Below are positions 43,067 to 51,064 of a DNA stretch of 64,000 nucleotides, in pieces. Origin of the DNA: Sulfolobales archaeon. GTDB lineage: Archaea > Thermoproteota > Thermoprotei_A > Sulfolobales > Desulfurococcaceae. The DNA lies in NCBI GenBank assembly GCA_025059075.1, contig JANXDZ010000001.1, positions 249,686 to 313,685 of the forward strand, read 5' to 3'. Within the stretch, counting starts at the first letter, position 1, and every line of letters begins with the position of its first letter. The notes beneath the pieces are model-generated. The model did not search any database. It had not been told where the DNA came from and worked only from the letters and a program-made list of their open reading frames with translations. Both the position numbers and the translations under genes were made by a program.

Positions 43067-44311
43067 CTAAGGAGTCTTCGTTAACCCAGGTAGCTTTGGG
43101 AAGGCTGTTGCTAGAGCTATATGCCTTAATCCAGCAATGTACATAGTGAGTCTCTCAACTCCTAAACCTAGCCCAGCACTTGGAGGTATTCCTCCATGTT
43201 TAGCTAAATCTAGGAACCACTCATACTTCTCTAGGGGCTCGTTATGTAACCTTATCCTCTCTATAAGCTTTTCATAAGTATACTCTCTTAAGCCTCCATC
43301 AATTACTTCTCCACAGACTCCCGGCATAATTAAGTTAAAGTCCACGTTATATCTGGAATCACGAGGGTTCTGTAGATAGTAAAAGCCTCTTGAAATCGAT
43401 GGGAACTCAGTGATCCACACTGGTGAATTAAAGTAGTTAGCTAATGCTATTTCCGCTTCACTAGTAAGCTCTACGCCCCACTTAACGTTAAATCCAAGCT
43501 TACTAACTATGCTTAAGGCATCGTCATAAGTCACCCTAGGGTACGGAGGCTTAAAGCACTCTAAGCTGTCATTGACTCCACTCAACAGCTCTTCATTGCT
43601 TTTAGTTTTCTCACATATGTAATAAACTATTCCCTCCCCGAGGTCTATTACATCGTTTAGTGATGCATTAGCTATTTCAAGATCTATTTGAGTGAATTCA
43701 ACTAAGTGTCTTCCACTAATGATGTTTTCTGGAGGCTCTTCTCTAACATTGCGTGCTACAAAGAATACCTTTCCAAAGACTGCTGCAGTTGCCTGTTTAT
43801 ACATTATTATGCTGCTAGATACTTCATGCTCTACTCCATAAATACATGCCTTTACTTTTCTAGCTCCTCTAAGTCCTGGATCTGTTGCTGGACTAATTAC
43901 TAGTGGAAGAAGCTCTGTGAAGCCCTTCTTATGTAAGAACTCTCTTGCACTATTAACTATGTGCTCCTGTATCTTCAGGATCTTAGCCCAGAGAGGGTTC
44001 CTCAAGTACCAGTGGCTGTTTTTAGCTAATTCAACTGGATCAACGCTTCTCAGATCAGCTGTATAGTCAATTCTTCTCTCAAACTTAGGTAGGTTCAAAA
44101 CTCTATAGCTTTCAACAATTATCTCTTCTTCACTACACACGCCTTCAATGACTATGGAGCTTTCTAGAGGGAGTTTAATTAAAGACTTGAGGATTTCATT
44201 GCTTGCAGTAAGCCTTCTAAAACCTGAGTAAGTTCTAGCAATAATCGTATCGCCCTTGATTTTTGCTATCCAAGCAATTGCATTACAACGCTTCTCCTGG
44301 TGCTTAAACAC
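43067..44311 (-). CDS. Asparaginyl-tRNA synthetase-related enzyme (possible archaeal asparagine synthetase)
   Basis: Class IIb aminoacyl-tRNA synthetase catalytic core: motif 2 region FFVARNVREEPPEN with RHLVEFTQIDLEIA, and motif 3 GLGLGVERLTMYIAGLRH. The first 95 residues correspond to the anticodon-binding OB domain but lack the usual FIDLRD-type strand signature. In archaea an AsnRS paralogue (AS-AR, described in Pyrococcus abyssi) lacks the anticodon domain and makes free asparagine. This protein keeps a degenerate N-terminal domain and could be that paralogue or a true AsnRS. The ending ATAFPKLPG also departs from the usual FPR. Confidence 0.75.
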   Translation of the reverse strand: MFKHQEKRCNAIAWIAKIKGDTIIARTYSGFRRLTASNEILKSLIKLPLESSIVIEGVCSEEEIIVESYRVLNLPKFERRIDYTADLRSVDPVELAKNSHWYLRNPLWAKILKIQEHIVNSAREFLHKKGFTELLPLVISPATDPGLRGARKVKACIYGVEHEVSSSIIMYKQATAAVFGKVFFVARNVREEPPENIISGRHLVEFTQIDLEIANASLNDVIDLGEGIVYYICEKTKSNEELLSGVNDSLECFKPPYPRVTYDDALSIVSKLGFNVKWGVELTSEAEIALANYFNSPVWITEFPSISRGFYYLQNPRDSRYNVDFNLIMPGVCGEVIDGGLREYTYEKLIERIRLHNEPLEKYEWFLDLAKHGGIPPSAGLGLGVERLTMYIAGLRHIALATAFPKLPGLTKTP

Positions 44312-44450
44312 ATAGCTGTTGCTTAATTGAGTGCTAGAACAATCCTTAGAGCTTTTCGTTAAACAACATACCTCGCACCTAGAGTAAACCAGTAATAATA
44401 CGTTAGTTATAAATTTTACTCAAAAGCTAAGCCTTCCTGAGGTAAGTGCA

Positions 44451-44594
44451 TTGAGCTCCCATGAATTGGAGGAGCTGAAGAAGGATCTAGTTGAGCTTAG
44501 AGATAGAGTTGAAAAACTTGAAAAAGAAGTTTTAATAGTTGAAGATCTGTTAAAAAAGATCATATTTTTCTACGCCCTTTCACTTAAGACCTAG
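44451..44594 (+). CDS. Small coiled-coil protein (47 aa)
   Basis: A TTG-initiated frame with GAGGTAA 7 nt upstream and a TATA-like GTTATAAATTT about 40 nt upstream (near 44406-44416). The product is almost wholly heptad-patterned: LEELKKDLVELRDRVEKL and VEDLLKKIIFFYALSL. This pattern, plus proper start signals, makes it a likely real micro-protein, perhaps an oligomerising partner. No family is recognised. It is divergent from the AsnRS-like gene. The next 279 bp hold no convincing gene. Confidence 0.6.
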   Translation: MSSHELEELKKDLVELRDRVEKLEKEVLIVEDLLKKIIFFYALSLKT

Positions 44595-44873
44595 GATGCA
44601 CAAGAGCTCTGCCCTTTATAGCTGACTTCATTACTCATGGTTCCCCAATTCCTGTTCTTTAAGAGCCTAAGCGTCGAGCTCTCATAGATGTTAATATCAA
44701 TTGATGTTAAGCCTACAGAGGATTAAGAAGTTCAAAGGCAAAAATTCTTCAATAATTCCCTCGACACGAAAGCTATAACCAATACATAGAGCAGAAGTTT
44801 TAGAATTAACTATTACTGAGGCTATAGTAGTTAGTGTAGTAAGCGAAGGCTACTTAACTAAGTGCTTTCACCT

Positions 44874-45518
44874 CTAAGCTTGGTATTCATTTTCAATAAG
44901 TGAGCTTTGTTCTTCAAACCATTGAATGAAGGTGTTTACTTCTTTAACAAGCTTTAAAGCAATTCTCTTCGATGACTTAAAGTACATGTAGTCCGGCAAC
45001 TTTATTATCTTTTGCCTAAAGTGCTCAATGCTTTCCCTAAAGCCTCTATGCATGCTACAACTTGTGTATAGCACACGGGCAATGCCTATTGCTCCAACGG
45101 CATCCAGCTTATCTGCGTCACTAAGTATTCTTGATTCAACAATTTCCGACTCCACTCTTAAGCTATAGCTATGGGCTAAGATTGTCTTCTTAATACAATC
45201 TATAAAACCGCGGTTAAATCCCATGCGGGTAAGCATGTTTTTAGCCATTTCAGCACTAATGAGTGAGTGGTGTTTTCCCAATGCCTTCTCCTTAGCGCGT
45301 CCAATGTCATGCAGCACTATAGCAATACATAACACAAGCCAGTTTATGTCGTGTAACTCTTCACCTATAACAATTGCCTCAGCGTACTTAGATACTCTAA
45401 TAACGTGAGGCCATCCATGAGCTGGATCATCACCCATAATTAATTCAGCTATTGCAAGGACTTCTGCAAGCCTAGGATCAGTTGAGGCCACTTTCCTAAA
45501 TAAGCTCAATATAGCCAC
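44874..45518 (-). CDS. HD-domain phosphohydrolase
   Basis: A 214-residue metal-dependent hydrolase of the HD superfamily (YedJ-like group). Metal ligands are HGWPHVIRVSKYA, VLHDIGRAKEKALGKHHS and DADKLDAVGAIGIAR. Such proteins hydrolyse nucleotides or cyclic nucleotides; the substrate is unknown. It is monocistronic, with short protein-like but interrupted frames on both sides. Confidence 0.85.
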   Translation of the reverse strand: MAILSLFRKVASTDPRLAEVLAIAELIMGDDPAHGWPHVIRVSKYAEAIVIGEELHDINWLVLCIAIVLHDIGRAKEKALGKHHSLISAEMAKNMLTRMGFNRGFIDCIKKTILAHSYSLRVESEIVESRILSDADKLDAVGAIGIARVLYTSCSMHRGFRESIEHFRQKIIKLPDYMYFKSSKRIALKLVKEVNTFIQWFEEQSSLIENEYQA

Positions 45519-45677
45519 CGACCTTTAGCATTATTAATTGATGAAGGATTAGATATATGTTTTGTAGGAAAAGATCCTTCATTAAAAGAAGCGCTCTTGA
45601 TCTATTTTTATGAGTAAGAAGAAATAAGAACAAGCGTGTCGAGGAGTACCTACAACAGTAGAGAGGGTTGAATACAG

Positions 45678-46679
45678 TTGGCTGGAAGAGTCTTAGTGAT
45701 CAGTGATTGGGATGCTGATGGCGTAGTAGCTTCTGCTCTAGCCTACTACTCGCAGAGCATTGCATGTAAATATCCAGTTGAAGAATGCTGTAAAGTTGAT
45801 TTAAGGCCCATTGAACCATCAAACATATACGCCCTGATATCAAGACTGAACGAAAGCTATGAGGCAGTGATGTTCTTAGACATTCCATTTTTAAGTAAGA
45901 TAGCTAGTCTATTTAAAATGCTTAGAGAGCACTTTAGTGTAGGCAGAGTAATCTACATAGATCACCATGTGTCTACACTTAACTCTGAAAGTGAGTTAAG
46001 GAAGCTATGCGACGAGATTTATGTATCTCTTGAAGCTACTTCAACTATACTCTACAAAGTTCTATCAAGTAGAGGGGTTAAAGTGCACGAGAAGCTTAAG
46101 ATGTTTACAACAGTGATCTCGTATATGGACAGAGGTCTACGCGTACCAAATGAACTACTTCAGCTATTAAAACTAGCTTCAACTATATCAAAGATCCTGA
46201 CCGTTAAAAGAGATCCTGAACTATATGAGAAGATCGTTGCATGGCTAGTGAACTCATTTCCATCCCCTCCGCCATTCAGTACCCTGGAGCTAAAAATGCT
46301 TGAAAGAAGAGTAAAAGAAGTAGATGAAGAATTAAGTAGAATAGTCATGGACTTAGCTATGACTGGAAAGAACGTTGGATACTTAAAATTCATTGATGCA
46401 AGCAACCACTGGAAGAGGCGTGGGGCGACATCACTAGTCTTAAGGCTCGGCAGGCTACTTAAATCACCTGTAGCAGTAGTCTTCAGAGGAGAGAGAGGGA
46501 AAATACTCATAGTTAAGGCATCCCATAGTAGAGCATATAGAATAGCTAAGTACTTTATTGGAGAAGGTTTAGCTGAAGACATTGCTGGACACCCTAACTT
46601 AGCGATAATAAAGTTGAGTAAGGACGCCTCCGATAAGCTCATTGAAGATGCCTTAAGGAAGGCTTGCTACTACATATAG
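45678..46679 (+). CDS. DHH-family phosphoesterase
   Basis: A 333-residue protein with DHH motifs: ISDWDADGVVASALAYY at the N-terminus (DxD), FLDIPF and the defining YIDHHVSTL. The C-terminal part resembles a DHHA1-like region with GGRTG-poor sequence (RGERGKILIVKASHSRAY). DHH enzymes include RecJ/GAN-type exonucleases and oligonucleotide or cyclic-dinucleotide phosphodiesterases. The substrate cannot be decided here. The TTG start follows GAGAGGG. Confidence 0.82.
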   Translation: MAGRVLVISDWDADGVVASALAYYSQSIACKYPVEECCKVDLRPIEPSNIYALISRLNESYEAVMFLDIPFLSKIASLFKMLREHFSVGRVIYIDHHVSTLNSESELRKLCDEIYVSLEATSTILYKVLSSRGVKVHEKLKMFTTVISYMDRGLRVPNELLQLLKLASTISKILTVKRDPELYEKIVAWLVNSFPSPPPFSTLELKMLERRVKEVDEELSRIVMDLAMTGKNVGYLKFIDASNHWKRRGATSLVLRLGRLLKSPVAVVFRGERGKILIVKASHSRAYRIAKYFIGEGLAEDIAGHPNLAIIKLSKDASDKLIEDALRKACYYI

Positions 46680-46721
46680 AACTAACTCACTTAACTAATC
46701 TATAACAGGTCCTGAAACAAG

Positions 46722-47129
46722 TTACTCCGCAATGAATACTACTGTAGTTGTTGTTCTAAATATTCTCCTCAGCTCACTTATCTGCGACCTATATATGAAT
46801 AAAGGCTCCTTTAAGTGACTCAACTTCAAGAACCTAGAGACTACTTTAGCTGCTATAGGTTCCCTCACTACTGCTGTTCCCTCTCCATACTTTGGATTAA
46901 CCTCAATTATTATTGGAATTCTAAGCTTGCCTTCATCATCTGGATCAATATATTGGTATAGGAGCTCTATTTCGCTTGGATCAATTAAGTGAATGCCACC
47001 ATCCCTTAAAATGATGAATGGATTCTTTAGCTCACGCAGCTCCCTTAAAGTAGGCCTAGTGTAAGGTAAGTGTTTATTAACTATCCTTAGGAAGTCCTTC
47101 AGCAGTTCATCAATGTACTTATCGCTCAT
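46722..47129 (-). CDS. UPF0216 (DUF61) family protein
   Basis: A conserved archaeal protein of 135 residues with LNKHLPYTRPTL-like start (VNKHLPYTRPTLRELREL), FIILRDGGIHLIDPSEIELL and LRIPIIIEVNPKYGEGTA. Function is unknown. It overlaps the stop of atpD by 4 bp (ATGA), so the two are translated together. Confidence 0.83.
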   Translation of the reverse strand: MSDKYIDELLKDFLRIVNKHLPYTRPTLRELRELKNPFIILRDGGIHLIDPSEIELLYQYIDPDDEGKLRIPIIIEVNPKYGEGTAVVREPIAAKVVSRFLKLSHLKEPLFIYRSQISELRRIFRTTTTVVFIAE

Positions 47130-47752
47130 AAAGCCTTCCTCCTAGTTAACACTTGCTTAACTCTCTTCATTCTAGCTTTTTCTTCTCTCTCACGTTCTTC
47201 AAACTTCATTCTCAAATACCTCACAGTCCTTTCAATTGCTGGTATGAAGTAGTACTCTAATGCATTGACCTTTCTTTTAGTCCTAACTATCTCCTTACCT
47301 AAAGATTCTACAGCCTTATCCGCTCTCCCTAAGTTAACTATGTTGCTTAATAGTTCAACTACCTGGGCTCTGTAGGTTTGTATGTAGGGGATTATTTGTT
47401 CTTCAGTATAACTGGGTTTTGAGACTATCGCTGAATGAGTCTTGACTCCCATTATGTTCTCCAGTCCAACGACTGCAGTCATGGGTTTTGACGTAAGGCC
47501 CTTCATGTGGTCAAATAAGTTTTCCCCATAGGCTCCATAAAGGATCAGTGTATCTAAGTATACCTTAGTAAGCTTTGAGTAAACAGCTTTCCTAAGTTCA
47601 ACTGCCTCCCTGAGCCTTGTGAAGAACTCGTTAATTAATATAGTCAACCTCTCTCTAAGTATTTTGTGGACTTTTCTAGCTAACTCGAGCCTCCTCCTTA
47701 ATTTAATTAACTCAATCTTAGTTGGCCTAACTCTCTGTAGAGATGTTGACAA
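47126..47752 (-). CDS. atpD: A/V-type ATP synthase subunit D
   Basis: Central-stalk rotor subunit of the membrane A1A0 ATP synthase. The N-terminal helix RVRPTKIELIKLRRRLELA and the C-terminal helix FIPAIERTVRYLRMKFEERERE form the long antiparallel coiled coil typical of subunit D. It has 208 residues. No other ATPase subunit is adjacent, so the ATPase genes are at least partly dispersed. Confidence 0.92.
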   Translation of the reverse strand: MSTSLQRVRPTKIELIKLRRRLELARKVHKILRERLTILINEFFTRLREAVELRKAVYSKLTKVYLDTLILYGAYGENLFDHMKGLTSKPMTAVVGLENIMGVKTHSAIVSKPSYTEEQIIPYIQTYRAQVVELLSNIVNLGRADKAVESLGKEIVRTKRKVNALEYYFIPAIERTVRYLRMKFEEREREEKARMKRVKQVLTRRKAL

Positions 47753-47828
47753 TGCTTGCTCCCAGATAAAGCTAATGACTTCTTAGCTTATAAACGTCGT
47801 GTTTATAGTGAAGGAGAACTCAATGTTC

Positions 47829-48197
47829 CTAGTCTCCAACATAGTTCTTTAAATCAACTTCCCTCCCGCGTTTAACAAACCTTAATTTCATTTCAGGTTT
47901 CACTGATATGCCAAGCTTATTGAGGAGAAGTAGTGTAGTGTATCCATCGAACTCCTTTACAAGGCCTTTCTTTATGAGCTCGTAAAATACTTTTACAACT
48001 ACCCCATAGTCTCTTGGATAAAGAACCTTTGTTTTCTCCATAAGTTCCTTAGCTCTTTCATCAACTAGCTTGCTCCACACTTCTCTCTCAATATCATTGA
48101 ATGATTCAGTAGTTCTCTCCTCCATGACTCTGCGGATCATTCTCTTCATAACTCTTAGCTTTAGTTCTTCAGGCAGCTCTTCAGACACTATTAGCAC
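47829..48197 (-). CDS. Conserved-looking archaeal protein of unknown function
   Basis: A 122-residue, highly charged helical protein I do not recognise. MKRMIRRVMEERT, EREVWSKLVDERAKELMEKT and VVKVFYELIKKGLVKEFDGY suggest an all-helical N-terminal region followed by a winged-helix-like segment, which would fit nucleic-acid binding. It is divergent from the XPF-type nuclease and upstream of atpD on the same strand. Confidence 0.6.
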   Translation of the reverse strand: MLIVSEELPEELKLRVMKRMIRRVMEERTTESFNDIEREVWSKLVDERAKELMEKTKVLYPRDYGVVVKVFYELIKKGLVKEFDGYTTLLLLNKLGISVKPEMKLRFVKRGREVDLKNYVGD

Positions 48198-48277
48198 CCT
48201 ATCATGGAGTGTAGTTAACTGCTTCTCTAAACTATAAGATTAACGCTTCCAACAATATTAGTGGAGGTATTGTAGAG

Positions 48278-48991
48278 TTGAGCATGCACTCACTTATTCC
48301 AGTAGATCTAATTATTGATTCACGCGAAGACTCCAAGAACCCTGAGTTTAGAATTGAGTTAACTAAAAGAGGACTGAAAGTATCCATCCAAAGCCTTCCA
48401 GCAGGAGACTTCCTCCTACTAGCTAGAGAGGACTCAAGGCCTCTTCTTATTGAGAGAAAGAGCGTTGATGACTTACTAAATAGCATCAGGGACAATAGAC
48501 TGTGGGATCAATCTAAGTTGCTGAAGGAGGCTTGTGAATTAGATGGATACCAGCCATTAATTGTTCTAGAGGGATGGCTTGGAATTGTTGAAAGGAGGAG
48601 TGGTTGGAGGATACAGTCAGTTCTCAGAGCTATAGATAGCATCGTACTTGACTATGGAATACCAATAATCAATACTCCAAGTAAGAGTGCAACAACTGAG
48701 TGGCTTGTCGCAAAAGCTAAGAGCCTGGGGAGAGTTGAGGAGAAGAAGGCTTTTAGAATGAGAGTTGAAAAGAAACCTGTGGAAATACGTGAAAGAATAC
48801 TGTACGTCGCCGAAGGCCTCGCTGGTCCTACTTTAGCTAGAAAGCTACTTGAATACTTTGGAACACTGAAGTCAATAGCTAATGCAAGCACTCTAGACTT
48901 AATGAAAGTTGAAGGAATTGGTGAAAAAAGAGCTAGTGAGATATACGCTATATTCAACACCCCCTGGAAGACCTCTACGAACGCTCGTTAA
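48278..48991 (+). CDS. xpf: XPF/ERCC4-type DNA repair endonuclease
   Basis: Structure-specific endonuclease of the crenarchaeal short XPF type, without helicase domain. The nuclease motif is IDSRED near the start, LPAGDFLL and IERKSVDDLL (GDX-ERKxxxD). The C-terminal tandem helix-hairpin-helix is VAEGLAGPTLARKLLEYFG and VEGIGEKRASEIYAIF. Length 237 fits. TTG 48278 has GGAGGT 9 nt upstream; an ATG two codons later is an alternative. In crenarchaea it works with PCNA on flaps and 3' structures. Confidence 0.92.
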   Translation: MSMHSLIPVDLIIDSREDSKNPEFRIELTKRGLKVSIQSLPAGDFLLLAREDSRPLLIERKSVDDLLNSIRDNRLWDQSKLLKEACELDGYQPLIVLEGWLGIVERRSGWRIQSVLRAIDSIVLDYGIPIINTPSKSATTEWLVAKAKSLGRVEEKKAFRMRVEKKPVEIRERILYVAEGLAGPTLARKLLEYFGTLKSIANASTLDLMKVEGIGEKRASEIYAIFNTPWKTSTNAR

Positions 48992-49197
48992 ACACAACGC
49001 TATAGACACATTTAGCTCTCCTCCACCTTAAAGGCGGAGATTTCCTTCATCTCTAAGGCCTCTATACTCTCTAAAACATCGGAGCTATGCTGCTTTAAAG
49101 AAACTGAGCATTGCTGAAGGCGGTAAATAGCTGGCTTTAGAAGTAGCAGTTTTAATAGCTTATTGCCTTAATACTATGCTCAGGATATAGAGACGGT

Positions 49198-49929
49198 GTG
49201 GTAGAAGCGATGGATATAGCTGAGAGAGTCAGACTATATATAGAGAACTTTAAGCTCACTTTAAGGGATGTGGTAGAGAAGGGGGTTTCTGAAGAGTACA
49301 GTGCTTTAATTGAGCAAGCAAAATTATACTCTATGGATGCAGAGTACTACTTGAGTGAAGGAAGGGATCCTGTAACAGCATTATCGTGTATAGCTTATGC
49401 AGAGGGATTACTTGATAGCTTGAAGTACTTAGGAAAACCAGAGATCTATTGGAGAACTCCCTCTGAAGTAGCTAATAGGCCTAAAGTACTAGTAGCTGGA
49501 GGCTTTGAAGTAATTCACCCAGGTCACTTATACTTTCTACGAGAAGCGTGGAAAAAGGGGAGGGTGTATGTAATTGTTGCAAGAGATTCAAGCATAAAGA
49601 AGTTTAAAGGAAGAGATCCCTTAATCCCTGAAGAACAAAGACTCCAAGTAGTTTCTCAACTCCCATACGTCTATAGAGCTATTTTAGGAGATCCCTCTGA
49701 TTTTTTAAAACCTGTTGTAGAAGTAGAACCTGACTTAATACTATTAGGCCCAGATCAGTGGCCTACTGAGAGTTCTCTAAAGGAAGAACTCTGCAAGAGA
49801 GGCTTATGTAAAGTAAAGATAGAGAGAGTCAAGGAAAGGCTTGAGGGCAAGTTTTATAGTACGTCAATGATACTTAAATCCATACTTAAAAAGTACTGTA
49901 AACACATTAATGTAGAACCCAAAGTTTAA
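49198..49929 (+). CDS. DUF357-cytidylyltransferase fusion protein
   Basis: A 243-residue protein of two domains. Residues about 10-82 are a helical DUF357 domain (RVRLYIENFKLTLRDVVEKG, YLSEGRDPVTALSCIAYAEG). Residues about 93-235 are a nucleotidyltransferase domain with VLVAGGFEVIHPGHLYFLRE (HxGH-type HPGH) and DPLIPEEQRLQVVSQLPYV. The catalytic domain resembles archaeal FAD synthase RibL and glycerol-phosphate cytidylyltransferases. Known archaeal proteins share this fusion, but the substrate remains unproved. The start is GTG 49198 or ATG 49210. Confidence 0.82.
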   Translation: MVEAMDIAERVRLYIENFKLTLRDVVEKGVSEEYSALIEQAKLYSMDAEYYLSEGRDPVTALSCIAYAEGLLDSLKYLGKPEIYWRTPSEVANRPKVLVAGGFEVIHPGHLYFLREAWKKGRVYVIVARDSSIKKFKGRDPLIPEEQRLQVVSQLPYVYRAILGDPSDFLKPVVEVEPDLILLGPDQWPTESSLKEELCKRGLCKVKIERVKERLEGKFYSTSMILKSILKKYCKHINVEPKV

Positions 49930-49966
49930 ATTTAAACAATGGAATTAAGTGTGTAAAGCTGTAAGT

Positions 49967-50668
49967 CTAAGTCATTTTCTTTAATCTAAAGGCTCTTTGC
50001 TCAATGTATAGCTCAGCCTCCTTTAACGCCTTATTAGTAATGCTTTCTAAGTCTCTTGGCACTCTATACCATTCGTTCAAGTTCCTCAGCTCCATTGATG
50101 CTATAGCCACGTTGTAACCTACGTTGTATGAATCGATCATTGCACTCTTATTCGTTAATACATCACTCTCGCTTTGATGGAATGCAATGGCCCATGGCGG
50201 CACGTGGAATCCCATGCTGTTCATCACGATCATTAAGTTAGCTAAAGTCATTATAGCTCCAGAATCAGCTCCAACAGCTATAAAGCCAACAGTCTTTCCA
50301 TCACATAGAGATCTATTTAAATGCAAGATCATGTTTTCAAAGCTCGTCATTCTATCAATTAAATTCTTAACTAATGGAGATACGTTGTACCAATAAACTG
50401 GTGTAGCTATTACTAACCCATCTGCTTTAAGTATTTCCTCTCCAAGTCTATTAAAGTCATCGTCTTTAATAACGCACGGGAACTTACATAGCTTCTGGTC
50501 ATCAGATACGCAGCCTATGCATGGCTTTATGTTGTAGTCAGTTAAGTGTATCCATTTAGCTTCTCCTCCAGCATCTATAACGCCTACTTCAGCTACTTTA
50601 AGTAACTTGACTGTTCCACCATACTTTCTTGGAGAGCCATTCACTAGTAACACGTTTACTTTACCCAA
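49967..50668 (-). CDS. Flavodoxin-fold NADPH:FMN reductase / iron-sulfur flavoprotein
   Basis: A 233-residue protein with the FMN phosphate loop NGSPRKYGGTVKLLK and the family motif KPCIGCVSDDQKLCKFPCVIKDD, whose cysteines may hold an Fe-S cluster or be redox-active. ADGLVIATPVYWYNVSPLVKNLIDR is the second FMN loop. It is an electron-transfer or stress protein of unknown partner. The TTG start follows GGAGGTG. Confidence 0.83.
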   Translation of the reverse strand: MGKVNVLLVNGSPRKYGGTVKLLKVAEVGVIDAGGEAKWIHLTDYNIKPCIGCVSDDQKLCKFPCVIKDDDFNRLGEEILKADGLVIATPVYWYNVSPLVKNLIDRMTSFENMILHLNRSLCDGKTVGFIAVGADSGAIMTLANLMIVMNSMGFHVPPWAIAFHQSESDVLTNKSAMIDSYNVGYNVAIASMELRNLNEWYRVPRDLESITNKALKEAELYIEQRAFRLKKMT

Positions 50669-51064
50669 TAGTCAACACCTCCATTAAATCAACTTACGCA
50701 TACACTAAGGCAGCTCTCTAATCATAACATAAAGCATCAGGAATCGTGTTTATAAACTAAGCTCCCATAAGTACCTTTACTCCACCCTCTGGCTAAATGA
50801 ATAGAGGTGCACTCGTGTAAGAGGCTTACATATGTCTTTTGAAGCTATTTTAATTTAGTAACTATGATAACGTAAAGTGGCTCTGTGAAAACATCAAGAA
50901 ATAGACGCGTCTCTAAGTGCCCTAAACACCTCTAAGCTAGTGAAAAACCCAAGTTAGATGTGAGAACTGAATGAAGTAATGAAAAGATTTCAATTAATGT
51001 AAGTGCAAGAGTAGGCTACTACAATTATATAGCTTTGTAAACTACTTTAACTTAGGTGAATTGC
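50669..51064. other. Gene-free spacer
   Basis: A 396-bp divergent spacer. It holds the promoters of both neighbours (for example ATTATATAGC near 51023 for the plus-strand gene) and a 6-bp hairpin TGTAAG-AGG-CTTACA at 50816-50830. I find no RNA gene or supported protein frame. Confidence 0.45.

Noticed and set aside
46160-46642. 160-codon frame antisense to the DHH phosphoesterase
   Set aside because: The DHH frame has clear catalytic motifs; the antisense frame is Ser/Leu-rich and unsupported.
49035-49062. Hairpin CTCC...AAGG...GGAG after the XPF gene as a terminator
   Set aside because: Arms are asymmetric and no T-run follows; archaeal termination does not need such hairpins.
50930-51000. 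C/D-box guide RNA candidate (GTGAGA...CTGA...ATGAAG)
   Set aside because: The C and D boxes do not match the consensus and spacing is wrong for a K-turn guide RNA.
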